Notes: generated by a model from the sequence alone, not told the origin. Positions 17,516 to 27,457 are shown, numbered from the stretch's first letter. The stretch: DNA of 64,000 bases from Paenibacillus sp. MBLB1832 (GCF_032271945.1 NZ_CP130319.1:1009001-1073000); one strand, 5' to 3'. A program made the numbers and translations.

Positions 17516-18400
17516 ATGGTAGGTAGAAAAATTACCGTACCCAAATTGTTGATCGGGGCCATTCTTTCCGTCCTTACATTGACGATGTTTGTACCGATTA
17601 TGAACTTATTTGCAAAAGCATTCTCAAGCCCTGATAAAGTTCGCTTGATTCATGGCTACGATATTTGGCCAAAGGGCTTTTCCCTTGTCCACTTCCAAGT
17701 TGTATTCAGCAATCCGTTGATTGGCCGCGCGCTTCTGAATTCACTGTTTATTACCATCGTCGGAACCTGTATCAGCGTGTTCTTCACAACGATTACCGCA
17801 TATGTGTTAACGCGGAAAAACCTAGTCGGTAAAACGCCGCTCATGATTTTCCTCATTATCATCATGATTTTCGAGCCTGGTATCGTACAAGAGTATATGG
17901 TCATCAAAGACCTTCACTTACTGGATAGTCTCTGGGCGATGGTCATTTATCGGACGATTAACGTGTTCTACCTCATCATCATGATGAGATTCATAGAAGA
18001 GATTCCTGAATCCTTGATGGAAGCCGCGAAGATCGATGGGGCTGGCCATATGCGTACGTTTACGAGTATCGTCTTGCCGCTAGCCAAGGTGCCTTTGCTT
18101 ACGATCAGCATGTTCTACGTTGTGGCTAGATGGAATGAATTTTTCAAATCGAGTATTTTCCTTTCCAGCCGTGAGAATACAGTGCTTCAAGTGCTGCTCA
18201 GACAGTTCATCGTCGAAGGAGATACATCCGCTTTGGTTGGCTCGGCCAATCTCTTGAAGAACAACAACATTGCACAACTCGATTTCTCAGCATTAAAAGC
18301 GGCTACGATTGTAATCGCGATGGTCCCGATTCTTTTGCTATATCCCATTATTCTGAAGCATTTCGCTAAAGGGGTAATGGAAGGCGGCGTGAAAGAATAG
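17516..18400 (+). CDS. CUT1 sugar ABC transporter permease, YtcP-like
   Basis: 294 residues, six predicted membrane segments, with the EAA loop EAAKIDGAGHMRTFTSIVLPLAKVP at about residue 170. It is the second permease of the importer, 12 bp after the first, with an AAGGAGG site 6 bp before the ATG. The C-terminal VPILLLYPIILKHFAKGVMEGGVKE is typical of this subfamily. Confidence 0.93.
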   Translation: MVGRKITVPKLLIGAILSVLTLTMFVPIMNLFAKAFSSPDKVRLIHGYDIWPKGFSLVHFQVVFSNPLIGRALLNSLFITIVGTCISVFFTTITAYVLTRKNLVGKTPLMIFLIIIMIFEPGIVQEYMVIKDLHLLDSLWAMVIYRTINVFYLIIMMRFIEEIPESLMEAAKIDGAGHMRTFTSIVLPLAKVPLLTISMFYVVARWNEFFKSSIFLSSRENTVLQVLLRQFIVEGDTSALVGSANLLKNNNIAQLDFSALKAATIVIAMVPILLLYPIILKHFAKGVMEGGVKE

Positions 18401-18445
18401 ATGCATTACACGCACAACACATTCAGATTCAGGGAGGAAAACAAT

Positions 18446-19918
18446 ATGAAAAAAGTGCTACTTACTTCCGTTGCAGCTCTGATGATGCTGACAACTGCAT
18501 GCGGTACCAACAAACCAACAGAAACAACATCACCAGCGGCTACGAATGCTGCAAGTACAGGACCAGTCACACTAAACATTGTGGCCAAAGACTTCCCAGC
18601 GGATGATCCGAACGCACAGAAACTTGTTAAAGGTATTGAGGAAGGCATGAAAGCGGAAGGCAAAAACATTAAGTTGAACATCGTGCCTGTACAAAGCGGA
18701 ACGTACTCCGAGAAATTGGGTCTGCTCCTGCAAAGCGGCAACATTCCTGACTTGATCTACTTCCAAGGCGGCGACTATCAATTCGCGGTTACACAAAAAA
18801 TTCTAACGGACTTGACGCCTTACATCGAGAAGTCCACGAACGTGAAAGCATCCATGAGCGATTTTAATAAAGAAAGAATGAAAAACTACCCGTACTTGCT
18901 CTGGTTATCGCCAATTAACAGCGCAGTGCCAGTCGTTCGTCAAGATTGGTTGGACAAAACGGCATCAGGCAAAGAGGTTCTTGCGAACCCGACAATTGAT
19001 AACTACTACAACTTCTTAAAAGAAGTGAAAGAAAAGAACAACGCAAAATTCGCGTATACGACAGCTGGCAACTTGGACGAGCTTGACGTAATCTTCGGAC
19101 AAGCTTTCGGCGTAACATCCACCTGGTTGAAAGGTGCAGACGGCAAGTATGTATACAGCAGAACTTCCGCAGCAGAGAAAGAGAAGTTGGCTTTCTATGC
19201 GAAGCTGTACAAAGAAGGCTTGTTGGATCCAGAATACTTGACGAAAAAGTACGATACGAAAGAAAAAGCTTTCTATGATGGACAAGCAGCTGTCGTTGCA
19301 GGTACACAAGGAAAAGTTATCGATATTTATAACACGAAAATGACGGGTCAAAATGGCGCGAACGCGAAGCTAACGCCGCTTCCGCCAGCAACAGGGAAGG
19401 CGCAAGGTTACACGCCAGTTGATATCAGTAAAGAGAGCCGTGGCTTCGCGATCTCCGCAGCTTCTAAGAACAAAGATGCCGCTTTCTCCGTTCTTGAGTA
19501 CATGGCTTCTCAGAAAGGACAAATGCTGGACAAACTTGGCGTAGAAGGTCAAGAGTATACCATCGTTGATAATAAAATCAAATTAACAGATAAATTTGCT
19601 TCCTGGTTCCCGCATTTCGTAGAAACTACGCTTAATTTCAAACCAGACAAAGCGTTTGATCCAAGCACGCCATACCTATCGGCTCCAGCGATGAAATCAT
19701 TGGAAATGTTCGCTTCCAAAGCAACGAAAGATAATGCCTTTATTATGCCTGCTGATTTGGCAGCGAAATGGGATGCATCCCTTGCCCTATACAAAGGCTT
19801 TGCTGCAGACGTAGTAACGGGCAAGAAAACCGTTGCTGATTTCGATAAATTCGTTGAGCAATGGAATGCTGCTGGCGGTAAAGAAGTAACAGAGTACGCA
19901 AACAAAACAATCAAGTAA
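18446..19918 (+). CDS. Sugar-binding lipoprotein of the ABC importer
   Basis: 490 residues. The lipobox LTTAC about 18 residues after the start marks a lipoprotein anchored outside the membrane. The mature part is a family-1 extracellular solute-binding protein (SGNIPDLIYFQGGDYQFAV, QDWLDKTASGKEV, FDKFVEQWNAAGG at the end). The GGGAGG site at 18432 supports the ATG at 18446, not the upstream in-frame ATG at 18401. It delivers the substrate to the two permeases. Unusually, two ADP-ribosylglycohydrolase-family genes follow it. Confidence 0.93.
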   Translation: MKKVLLTSVAALMMLTTACGTNKPTETTSPAATNAASTGPVTLNIVAKDFPADDPNAQKLVKGIEEGMKAEGKNIKLNIVPVQSGTYSEKLGLLLQSGNIPDLIYFQGGDYQFAVTQKILTDLTPYIEKSTNVKASMSDFNKERMKNYPYLLWLSPINSAVPVVRQDWLDKTASGKEVLANPTIDNYYNFLKEVKEKNNAKFAYTTAGNLDELDVIFGQAFGVTSTWLKGADGKYVYSRTSAAEKEKLAFYAKLYKEGLLDPEYLTKKYDTKEKAFYDGQAAVVAGTQGKVIDIYNTKMTGQNGANAKLTPLPPATGKAQGYTPVDISKESRGFAISAASKNKDAAFSVLEYMASQKGQMLDKLGVEGQEYTIVDNKIKLTDKFASWFPHFVETTLNFKPDKAFDPSTPYLSAPAMKSLEMFASKATKDNAFIMPADLAAKWDASLALYKGFAADVVTGKKTVADFDKFVEQWNAAGGKEVTEYANKTIK

Positions 19919-19954
19919 ATAACGGCTAATTCTAAAGTATAAATAGAACTGCAA

Positions 19955-19980
19955 AGTGTGGGGCAGGGATGCCTCACACT
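19955..19980 (+). promoter_or_regulatory. Stem-loop after the binding-protein gene
   Basis: AGTGTGGGGCA (19955-19965) pairs, with one mismatch, with TGCCTCACACT (19970-19980) around a 4-nt loop. There is no T-run. Such hairpins after binding-protein genes usually protect the 3' end and lower expression of the genes behind. Confidence 0.6.
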
Positions 19981-20003
19981 CCCTGTAGAGGGAGTGGAGA
20001 GAA

Positions 20004-21161
20004 ATGATTACTTTTGCTGAGAGAGTTAAAGGTGTCGTTTTTGGAACGGCTTATGGCGATGCCATGGGCGCTGTTGTTGAGAAATTGACTTATGGTGAGA
20101 TTAAAAGCAGATTTGGTCGCGTCGATACGACGATGACGAAGTGGTGGAAAGCAGATTGGCCCGAAGCGGCCAGACTGGGAAGAATGAGAGGCGAAGGTAT
20201 CGTCACCGATGATACATTAATGACGCTTGCTCTGATGAACGTGTATTGCACGGAACAGCGTCACCTAGACGCATATGATCTTGCCAATGAGTTCGTGAAG
20301 GAAATCGCCTTCCGACCTAGATATATTCCGGAGTTTGGTAAAGAAGCTTTAATCATGGATCGTTTGTTCTATCCAGAGAAGCACATTTTCAACCGCCATG
20401 TCCTTGCCAATTGCGAACCGCGCGAAGGCGGATACGGCAACATGGTGAACTGCGGCGCGGCGATGTACATTGCCCCCGTCGGTATCGTAAACGCGTGTAA
20501 TCCCAAAGCGGCGTATGATGAAGCGATTCTTTTCGCTTCTGGGCATCAGGTCAGCTATGGCTTAGAAGCTGCTGGTGTTATGGCTGCCTGTGTAGCCAAG
20601 GCATTTGAGCCTGGTGTGACAGTCGAAGATATCGTCCAGACCGCACTTCTCTATGCCAAAGATGGCACGAAACGCGCCATTCAAGACATTTGTGCAGCGG
20701 CGGCTGAGATGAAGCACATGAAAGAAGACAGAGACGCAGTTGTAGCTTGTTTTCATGCGGTCATTCGCAACTATTCACCGATGGGTGATGATGTGAACAG
20801 AAGCATTGATAAAGTCGGCATTCCTTCTAATCATTATACTCCTAGCCGTTTGTTCGCGATTGAAGAACTGCCGTTAGCATTGGCTTATATGGTTTTGCAT
20901 GACGGTGATATGCAAGAAGCCGTGAAAGATGGCGTTAGCTCAGGCCGTGATACCGATTCGATCGGTGTGATGATCGGCGCAATTCTCGGCGGTATGCAAG
21001 GTATTAAAGCAATTCCTGCATCCGAAATTGCGGTGCTAGAATCTGCGAATAAACAAGATATCGAGATCAATTGCGACCGATTCGCGGACGCTGCACGCGC
21101 CATTATCGGACAAGATTTAAACTTAAACGCACGTAGACAAGAACAACTCTTATTCGTATAA
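20004..21161 (+). CDS. ADP-ribosylglycohydrolase-family protein 1
   Basis: 385 residues, one full DraG/ARH-type domain. Visible family motifs are GTAYGDAMGA near residue 12, the metal-binding TDDTLMTLALMN near 71, and SSGRDTDSIGVMIGAILGGMQG near 311, which supplies the second set of metal-binding Asp residues (DTD). The family hydrolyses N- or O-glycosidic bonds of ribose (ADP-ribosyl groups) using two Mg ions. In this setting, inside a sugar-import operon with a ribokinase, the substrate is more likely a small riboside or related glycoside than a protein. That is inference. A GGAGAG site precedes the ATG; 18 bp separate it from the second copy. Confidence 0.88.
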   Translation: MITFAERVKGVVFGTAYGDAMGAVVEKLTYGEIKSRFGRVDTTMTKWWKADWPEAARLGRMRGEGIVTDDTLMTLALMNVYCTEQRHLDAYDLANEFVKEIAFRPRYIPEFGKEALIMDRLFYPEKHIFNRHVLANCEPREGGYGNMVNCGAAMYIAPVGIVNACNPKAAYDEAILFASGHQVSYGLEAAGVMAACVAKAFEPGVTVEDIVQTALLYAKDGTKRAIQDICAAAAEMKHMKEDRDAVVACFHAVIRNYSPMGDDVNRSIDKVGIPSNHYTPSRLFAIEELPLALAYMVLHDGDMQEAVKDGVSSGRDTDSIGVMIGAILGGMQGIKAIPASEIAVLESANKQDIEINCDRFADAARAIIGQDLNLNARRQEQLLFV

Positions 21162-21179
21162 AGAAAGGCGGTATTTCGG

Positions 21180-23285
21180 TTGATTCCTTCCAATTATTTA
21201 GAGAAGTTATATGCTGGTTACTTAGGCATGAACATTGGCATCAGGCTGGGTGCGCCCGTTGAGCCAACGATCTGGACCTATGAAAGAATTAAAAATACGT
21301 ACGGTGAAATTACCGATTATGTGAAGGATTACATTAATTTTGCGGCAGATGATGATGCGAATGGTCCATTTTATTTCCTGCGAGCCCTGTATGATGATGC
21401 GAAGGATCGCGATATTACCCCAAATGATGTGGCTCGCGCTTGGCTGAACTACACACGTGAAGGCATCGGTATGTTTTGGTGGGGCGGTTACGGCATTAGT
21501 ACGGAGCATACGGCGTATGTGAATTTGAAAAAAGGCGTTCCAGCGCCGCAGTCCGGTTCCATCCAGCAGAATGGTCAGCTGATGGCTGAGCAAATCGGCG
21601 GTCAAATTTTCATCGATACTTGGGGCTTGGTGAACCCAGGCAACCCGAAGAAAGCGGCTGATTTCGGCGAAGCTGCTGCACGGGTATCCCACGATGGCGA
21701 AGGCGTATACGGAGCTAGATTTTTCTGTGCGGCGATTGCTGCCGCTTTTGAAACGAGTGATATTACGGCGATTATTGAAGCAGGTTTGGCGCAAGTGCCA
21801 GCTGAGTCTACGTATAACAGGGTAGCAAGAGCTGTACTGAAGTTCCATGCGGAGAATCCGAATGATTTCAGAGCGTGCCGCGATATGTTAGAGCGGGATT
21901 GGGGCTACGATAAGTACAGAGGCGTGTGTCATATGATTCCGAATGCGGGCGTATGTATCTTGGCTATGATTTATGGTCAAGGGGACTTCAACCGTACGGT
22001 TGAAATCGCCACGATGTGCGGCTGGGATACGGATTGTAACGCAGGCAACGTAGGAACGGTACTTGGCGTAGCAGCTGGCATCGCGGGTATCGCAGATAAA
22101 TACCGTAAGCCAATCAATGACTCCATCGTCATGTCGGGGATTTCTGGTTACTTGAACATTCTAGACATTCCTACGTATGCCAAAGAATTAGCGATTCTCG
22201 GCTATCGTTTAGCGGGTGAGCCTTGCCCTGCAGATTTGAAAGAAAGCTTCGTCGAAGATGAAATTTATTTCGATTTCGAATTGCCAGGTTCCACGCACAA
22301 CATCCGGATCTCGGATCCGTTCTTCTGTCAGGCTAAGCATTCAACGGAGAAAGCGTTTAAAGGAACAGGCTCTCTTGAAGTGGTGTTCGACCGCATGACG
22401 CGCGGCGAGAAATCCAAAATTTTCTACAAGCCATTCTATACACGTCAAGACTTTAGTGATGAAAGATATTCGCCGGTGTTCTCGCCTAAAGCGTTCTCTG
22501 GTCAAACGGTTTCTATGGAAATTTATCTTGACCAATGGGGCGGGAATGAAACAATGGGGATTGCTCCTTATATACGACTTGCTAACAGCAAGAAGGAATT
22601 GGTTCAAGGCTATGTGAAGCTTGTTAATGAAGAGTGGATTCACGTTGAATTCCAGATTCCAGACTCCGAAGGTGAACTGATTGATGAAGTAGGACTAGTT
22701 TTAGAAGCCTATTCGACGCGTAAGCCGAAAAGTTTAGGCCGCATTTTCATCGACCAATTCAGAATTTACGGTAAAGCGGATTATACGATTGACTTTAAGA
22801 AGCAATCCGTTGATTTCGGCTGCATCACACCTTTTGCTCACAACTTGGGTGCGTGGAGCATTGAGAATGGCGCCATGTATCTGATGACAGCTGAGACAGC
22901 TGAAGCTTACACAGGTGCTTACTTTGCCAAGGATTACAGCTTCTCTGTTCAAGTGAATCCGCATTACGGTCATTCCCATTTGGCAGCTGTTCGTGTCCAA
23001 GGGGCGATGCGCGGTTATCATGCAGGATTCGATGGTGAGAATCAAGTTTCCCTGTTTATCAATGATTTTGGCTTCAAGAAGCTGGTAAGTGCTCCTTATG
23101 CGTGGCAGCATGATCAAAATTATATGTTCAAAGTAACTGTACAAGGCAGTACAATTACTTTATATATTAATGATGAAGAAGTTCTCAAGCATTTCGATGA
23201 TACGTTCGCGTATGGGATGTTTGGAGTAAGTACGATTGCTGCGGCAAGGACATCTTATAGCAACATAAGATTCACAGAAATCTAG
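21180..23285 (+). CDS. ADP-ribosylglycohydrolase-family protein 2 with C-terminal beta domains
   Basis: 701 residues starting at a TTG after an AAAGGCGG site. The N-terminal 340 residues are an ADP-ribosylglycohydrolase domain (GMNIGIRLGAPVEP near 15, ADDDANGPFYFLRAL near 54, CGWDTDCNAGNVGTVLG near 280). The first metal site reads DDDANG where TDDT is usual, so activity or specificity may differ from the first copy. Residues about 350-500 and 525-700 look like two beta-sandwich modules, the last resembling a concanavalin-like/laminin-G-type domain (YMFKVTVQGSTITLYINDEEV). Such add-ons suggest binding of a large glycan. No signal peptide is visible, so the location is presumably cytoplasmic. 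Confidence 0.85.
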   Translation: MIPSNYLEKLYAGYLGMNIGIRLGAPVEPTIWTYERIKNTYGEITDYVKDYINFAADDDANGPFYFLRALYDDAKDRDITPNDVARAWLNYTREGIGMFWWGGYGISTEHTAYVNLKKGVPAPQSGSIQQNGQLMAEQIGGQIFIDTWGLVNPGNPKKAADFGEAAARVSHDGEGVYGARFFCAAIAAAFETSDITAIIEAGLAQVPAESTYNRVARAVLKFHAENPNDFRACRDMLERDWGYDKYRGVCHMIPNAGVCILAMIYGQGDFNRTVEIATMCGWDTDCNAGNVGTVLGVAAGIAGIADKYRKPINDSIVMSGISGYLNILDIPTYAKELAILGYRLAGEPCPADLKESFVEDEIYFDFELPGSTHNIRISDPFFCQAKHSTEKAFKGTGSLEVVFDRMTRGEKSKIFYKPFYTRQDFSDERYSPVFSPKAFSGQTVSMEIYLDQWGGNETMGIAPYIRLANSKKELVQGYVKLVNEEWIHVEFQIPDSEGELIDEVGLVLEAYSTRKPKSLGRIFIDQFRIYGKADYTIDFKKQSVDFGCITPFAHNLGAWSIENGAMYLMTAETAEAYTGAYFAKDYSFSVQVNPHYGHSHLAAVRVQGAMRGYHAGFDGENQVSLFINDFGFKKLVSAPYAWQHDQNYMFKVTVQGSTITLYINDEEVLKHFDDTFAYGMFGVSTIAAARTSYSNIRFTEI

Positions 23286-23293
23286 TAAGATGA

Positions 23294-23340
23294 CACCGCT
23301 GGGATGGCAGCCTCAAGAGGCCCATGTCGGCGGTTTCCCT
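23294..23340 (+). terminator. Partial terminator between the hydrolase pair and the LacI gene
   Basis: ACCGC...GCGGT arms enclose an inner GCCTC-AA-GAGGC stem and are followed by TTTCCCTT. The T-run is weak, so read-through into the regulator gene is possible. Confidence 0.5.
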
Positions 23341-23393
23341 TATGCTGTCAGCCAATTATTGAAACGTTCGTAAATTGGGAGATGGATGAGATC

Positions 23394-24413
23394 ATGGTTC
23401 GTGAGAAGAAACCTACATTAAAAGAAATTGCCGAATTAGCGGGTGTCACCAAAGCGACGGTTTCGCTCGTATTGAATAATACGGGCAGAGTCAGTCAAGA
23501 ATTACGGGAAAAAGTGAAGCGCATCGCCGATGAGCTTGATTACCGTCCTAATGTTATTGCGCAAGGCTTGGCTCGACAGCATATGAAACTGATCGGGATG
23601 GTCATCCCATCCTTTCATGATGACTTCAGTCATGAAGTGTTCCTCGGGATTGAGAACTATGCCAAAGAACGCGGCTATAAAATTCTGGTAGGTCTTACGA
23701 ATAATGAAGGCGCAGCGGAAGACAGTATCATTGAGGAATTTCTGCAGCTGAACAGTGCGGGTTTAATCATTCAACCATCACCTCAGGTTGATTCTAAAGA
23801 GCGCATGTATCGTAAGCTTATGCAAGAGAAAGTTCCATTTGCTTTCTATACACGTTATCCCTTAGATGGCAATACCGATTATAATCGCGTCCTTTGTGAC
23901 GATGTGCTTGGGGGACGATTGGCCGTTCAGCATCTCATTGAGAAAGGCCACCAACGCATCGCTTTCTATACCAATCGCTATGTCAAAGGTACGAATGATA
24001 CGATCAATAAGAGAAAGGGATACGAATTGGCGCATCAACAGGCGGGTCTGCCGGTGGATCCACAGCTTACGATCTCCTCGGACATGTTCTCCGATGAGCG
24101 TCCGATCAGCGATTGGGTTCGCGAGCATGGGGTTACGGCCATTTTCGTATCGACGGATTATTCGGCTATTAATATTATGGAAAAGCTCCAAAACAACGGC
24201 ATTCGAATTCCTGAAGATGTGGCGATCGTGGGCTACGATGATATTCGCATGGCGAAGCTATGTACCCCTAAGCTGACAACGGTCCGAGTACCAAAGAAGG
24301 AAATCGGCATGAAGACAGCGGAGATGGTCCTATCCATGATCGAGCATCCGATTAAGCGTCACCAACATGAAGTGATCGAGATGCCAGAGCTCGTAATCAG
24401 AAGGAGCAGTTAA
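23394..24413 (+). CDS. LacI-family transcriptional regulator
   Basis: 339 residues from the ATG at 23394, the usual length. The N-terminal helix-turn-helix and hinge are typical: TLKEIAELAGVTKATVSLVLNN and VSQELREKVKRIADELDYRPN. The rest is a periplasmic-binding-protein-like effector domain (VIPSFHDDFSHEVFLGIENYA, VAIVGYDDIRMAKLCTPKLTTV). It probably represses the surrounding genes by binding the palindromes at 14690 and 16509, with release by a substrate-derived sugar. The effector is unknown. It overlaps no gene, and the CitE-like gene starts 4 bp after its stop. Confidence 0.93.
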   Translation: MVREKKPTLKEIAELAGVTKATVSLVLNNTGRVSQELREKVKRIADELDYRPNVIAQGLARQHMKLIGMVIPSFHDDFSHEVFLGIENYAKERGYKILVGLTNNEGAAEDSIIEEFLQLNSAGLIIQPSPQVDSKERMYRKLMQEKVPFAFYTRYPLDGNTDYNRVLCDDVLGGRLAVQHLIEKGHQRIAFYTNRYVKGTNDTINKRKGYELAHQQAGLPVDPQLTISSDMFSDERPISDWVREHGVTAIFVSTDYSAINIMEKLQNNGIRIPEDVAIVGYDDIRMAKLCTPKLTTVRVPKKEIGMKTAEMVLSMIEHPIKRHQHEVIEMPELVIRRSS

Positions 24414-24417
24414 TACA

Positions 24418-25326
24418 ATGGAAACGAAATTCGTACGCAACCGCGTTGAGAAAATAAGACGTTCGACGTTAATTGTGCCAGGCAATGTGGAACGGTTTAT
24501 GGGGAAGGCCATTACGCGCGGGGCGGATACCGTACAGTTTGATTTAGAGGATAGTGTGCCTTACGAACAAAAGGATATCGGGCGTCAAATGGTGCGCGAA
24601 GCGCTGAACACGCTGGCGCAGAATGCGACGCAAATCAATGTTCGTTTGAACAATGAGCCCGATATGTGGGAGAAAGATGTCGCCTGCTGTGTAGCTCCGC
24701 GTTTGCATAGTGTTACGATTCCCAAAGTGGAAGATATTACGATCATTCGTGAGGTTGAAGCGAAATTGACCGATCTAGAGCGGGAGCGCGGCTTGTCCGT
24801 AGGACATACCGAAATTTCCATTCTGATTGAATCCGCACTAGGGTTGTCACGTTTGCCTGAACTGCTGGGGGCGAGTGATCGCATCAGCACAGTGACGCTG
24901 GGCAATGAGGATTTCTGCCTGGATTTAGGTATTGAAGCTTCCCCTACAGGTGAGGAACTTTTTCCTTACTACGCGCAAGTTGTTCTGCAAGCACGGATTC
25001 ATCAAGTCATGCCGCTTGGTTTCGTGTCGTCGATTGCAGACTTTCGCAACCTGGACAATTTCAGACGTTTAGCTGAAAAAAGCAAGCAATTAGGGTTTAT
25101 GGGCAGTTCCTGCATTCATCCTGATCAAGTGGCGATTCTGAACGAGGTGTACACACCACGGCAGGAGGACATTGAGAAGGCGATGGGCATTGTCCAGGCC
25201 TATGAAGAAGCACAACAGCAGGGCAGATCGTCCTGTTCGTATATGGGCAAAATGATTGATCCTCCCGTCTATTTGCGGGCGCAATTTTTACTGAAACGCA
25301 ACACAATTCTGGTGGGCAAGGAGTGA
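24418..25326 (+). CDS. HpcH/HpaI aldolase / CitE-like acyl-CoA lyase
   Basis: 302 residues, TIM-barrel citrate-lyase-beta-like family. Motifs: RRSTLIVPGNVERFMGKAITRGADTVQFDLEDSVP at the N-terminus (DLEDSV holds a metal/CoA-site acid), ILIESALGLSRLPEL near 140, LGNEDFCLDLG near 160, and SSCIHPDQV near 235. Stand-alone members split malyl-, citramalyl- or methylmalyl-CoA into acetyl- or propionyl-CoA and a keto acid. No citrate lyase alpha or gamma gene is present, so it is not part of a citrate lyase complex. The next gene is an ADP-forming acyl-CoA ligase, which fits activation followed by cleavage of a hydroxy-acid. The AAGGAG site lies within the end of the lacI gene. Confidence 0.88.
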   Translation: METKFVRNRVEKIRRSTLIVPGNVERFMGKAITRGADTVQFDLEDSVPYEQKDIGRQMVREALNTLAQNATQINVRLNNEPDMWEKDVACCVAPRLHSVTIPKVEDITIIREVEAKLTDLERERGLSVGHTEISILIESALGLSRLPELLGASDRISTVTLGNEDFCLDLGIEASPTGEELFPYYAQVVLQARIHQVMPLGFVSSIADFRNLDNFRRLAEKSKQLGFMGSSCIHPDQVAILNEVYTPRQEDIEKAMGIVQAYEEAQQQGRSSCSYMGKMIDPPVYLRAQFLLKRNTILVGKE

Positions 25327-25333
25327 ACGGAAG

Positions 25334-27457
25334 ATGAATCAAGCACTTCATCGCATGTTGAATCCGAAATCAATTGCTGTCGTCGGGGCCAGCGAGAAAA
25401 TGAACTACGGCGGCAGATTAATGAAAAATATGTTGGCCCAAGGTTATGAGGGGAAGCTATACCCCGTGAATCCATCGAGCAAAGAAATTTTCGGCGTACC
25501 TTGTTACGCTTCGCTTGAGGACATTACGGCTGAGATCGATTTAGCGGTTATTATTGTCAAAGCCGAGCTGGTGGAGTCCTTGCTCGCGCAATGTGAAGCG
25601 AAGAAGGTTGGCTCTGTCTTGATTATCACGGCTGGTTTCAGGGAAGCAGGAACAGAGGCAGGCGAACAACGTGAACAGATGCTGACCGCATGGTCTGCAC
25701 GCACGGGCATCCCAATTTGCGGACCGAACTGTTTAGGTCTTAGCTCCAGTACGGCGCACATGTGGGCAAGCTCGGCATCCTCGATCGGTGAGAACAAGCG
25801 TATCGGCGGTTCTGTTGGACTTATTTCACACAGTGGAGCGACAGCTTTCGGTCCTCTGTTGAATCGTGCCAATGACTACGGGGTTGGCTACCGTTATATC
25901 GTGTCGACGGGGAATGAAGCGAGTGTCTCGATGACTCAGTTCGCGGATTTCATGCTGGACGATCCCGAGGTGAAAGCGGTTGGGCTTTTCATCGAAGGAA
26001 TCAAAGATGGTAGAGCGTTCGCCGAACTGGCGGATAAAGCGCTTAAGCTAGGGAAACCGATCATTACTTTGAAAATTGGCGAATCCGCTGTCGGGCAAAA
26101 AGCGGCAGCGAGCCACACCGCGTCGATGACAGGTGACCAGCAGGTGTTTGACGCTTTTTGCCGTCAAAAGGGCATTCTAGCTGCTAAAGATTACGATGAA
26201 TTCATCGCGCTAGTTAAAAGCAGTGAATACAGCAAGCCGCTGACGGGCCGCAAATTCGCGGTGCTTTCGCATTCCGGCGGTATCGGCGGCTTCGTTGGCG
26301 ACAAAATGGGCGCCGCGGAGCTGATCGTGCCTCAATTGCAGGCGGACACCGTTGCGCGTATCGATGCGCTGCTGACGGGATTCGGAACAGCAAATAATCC
26401 GCTCGATTTGTCCGGTACGATGCAGACCGAGCAGATTCTCGATATTCATGCCGCGCTTGAAAGTGAGAGCGAATTGAACGGGATTGTGTATGCCACGCAT
26501 GGCAAAGGGCCGCTTACAGAGCGTCTTGGCGCACTGGATCGTTCGTCTAATAAGCCATTGTATTGGCTATGGACGGGAAGCTTGGAAGATCCGGAATTAC
26601 AAGCAGTTAAAAAGCTGCCTGTACCGCTCTTCTTCAATCCGAAGCAATTGGCTTCGACGCTTGCGCGTTTAGTTGAGTTTTACGAGCGTTCCAGCGCCGC
26701 GGCATCAAGCGAAGTTGAAGCTCGCGCTACGGGTAAGTTGTCCGATACTGCATTAAATACATTTAAAAGTCAGACAGAGGGATTAACGCTGACCGAGATC
26801 GAAGGCAAGCAGGTGCTGCAATCGGTCGGGATTTCCGTTCCGACGCATTACTATTTGCCAGTTAACGGAGATATTGCGTCCTTCTTGCCATCCGTGCCTT
26901 TTGACGGTAACCGTTATGTGGCCAAGCTGGTATCGCGCACGATTACGCATAAAAGCGATAGCGGCGGTGTAGCGCTGAACTTAAGAGAGCCAGAACAGGT
27001 ACGGGATTTCTTCGAACGCCGCATTCAGCAAGGCGCAGATTCGGGCGATGTGGATGGCATGCTGCTGGAAGAAATGGTCGGCGATAAGGTAGAATTGATC
27101 CTAGGGTCTACGAATGATCCTATCTTCGGTCCCGTCGTGTTGATCGGACTTGGCGGCGTACTGACAGAGCTATTCCAGCTTGTCACTTGGCGTGTCGCCC
27201 CGTTCGATCGGATGGAAGCGAAGCGAATGCTCGGTGAGATCAAAGGACTTCTGAAGTATCTACAAGGCTTCCGCAACACGCCTGAGACAGATATGGATGC
27301 TTTGCTGCAAACCTTGGAAACTTTCTCTTATTGGGTATATGAACAGCGAGATGAGATCGAGAGCGTTGAAATTAACCCGCTTGCCGTACTGCCAAAAGGC
27401 GAAGGTGTTAAAGCGCTTGATTGTGTCATTACATTAAAGCCTGTATCATTGGAATAA
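25334..27457 (+). CDS. ADP-forming acyl-CoA synthetase, fused alpha-beta type
   Basis: 707 residues. Order: CoA-binding domain (MLNPKSIAVVGASEKMNYGG and YPVNPSSKEIFGVPCY), succinyl-CoA-ligase-like domains (CGPNCLGL, VGLISHSGATAFG with a candidate phospho-His, VLSHSGGIGGFVGDKM), then a C-terminal ATP-grasp domain from about 480 (YVAKLVSRTITHKSDSGGVAL, LLEEMVGDKVELILGSTNDPIFGPVVLIGLGG, VEINPLAV). The family reversibly converts acid + CoA + ATP into acyl-CoA + ADP + phosphate. Paired with the CitE-like lyase it most likely activates a hydroxy-acid for cleavage. The AAGGAG site overlaps the end of the previous gene, indicating translational coupling. Confidence 0.9.
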   Translation: MNQALHRMLNPKSIAVVGASEKMNYGGRLMKNMLAQGYEGKLYPVNPSSKEIFGVPCYASLEDITAEIDLAVIIVKAELVESLLAQCEAKKVGSVLIITAGFREAGTEAGEQREQMLTAWSARTGIPICGPNCLGLSSSTAHMWASSASSIGENKRIGGSVGLISHSGATAFGPLLNRANDYGVGYRYIVSTGNEASVSMTQFADFMLDDPEVKAVGLFIEGIKDGRAFAELADKALKLGKPIITLKIGESAVGQKAAASHTASMTGDQQVFDAFCRQKGILAAKDYDEFIALVKSSEYSKPLTGRKFAVLSHSGGIGGFVGDKMGAAELIVPQLQADTVARIDALLTGFGTANNPLDLSGTMQTEQILDIHAALESESELNGIVYATHGKGPLTERLGALDRSSNKPLYWLWTGSLEDPELQAVKKLPVPLFFNPKQLASTLARLVEFYERSSAAASSEVEARATGKLSDTALNTFKSQTEGLTLTEIEGKQVLQSVGISVPTHYYLPVNGDIASFLPSVPFDGNRYVAKLVSRTITHKSDSGGVALNLREPEQVRDFFERRIQQGADSGDVDGMLLEEMVGDKVELILGSTNDPIFGPVVLIGLGGVLTELFQLVTWRVAPFDRMEAKRMLGEIKGLLKYLQGFRNTPETDMDALLQTLETFSYWVYEQRDEIESVEINPLAVLPKGEGVKALDCVITLKPVSLE

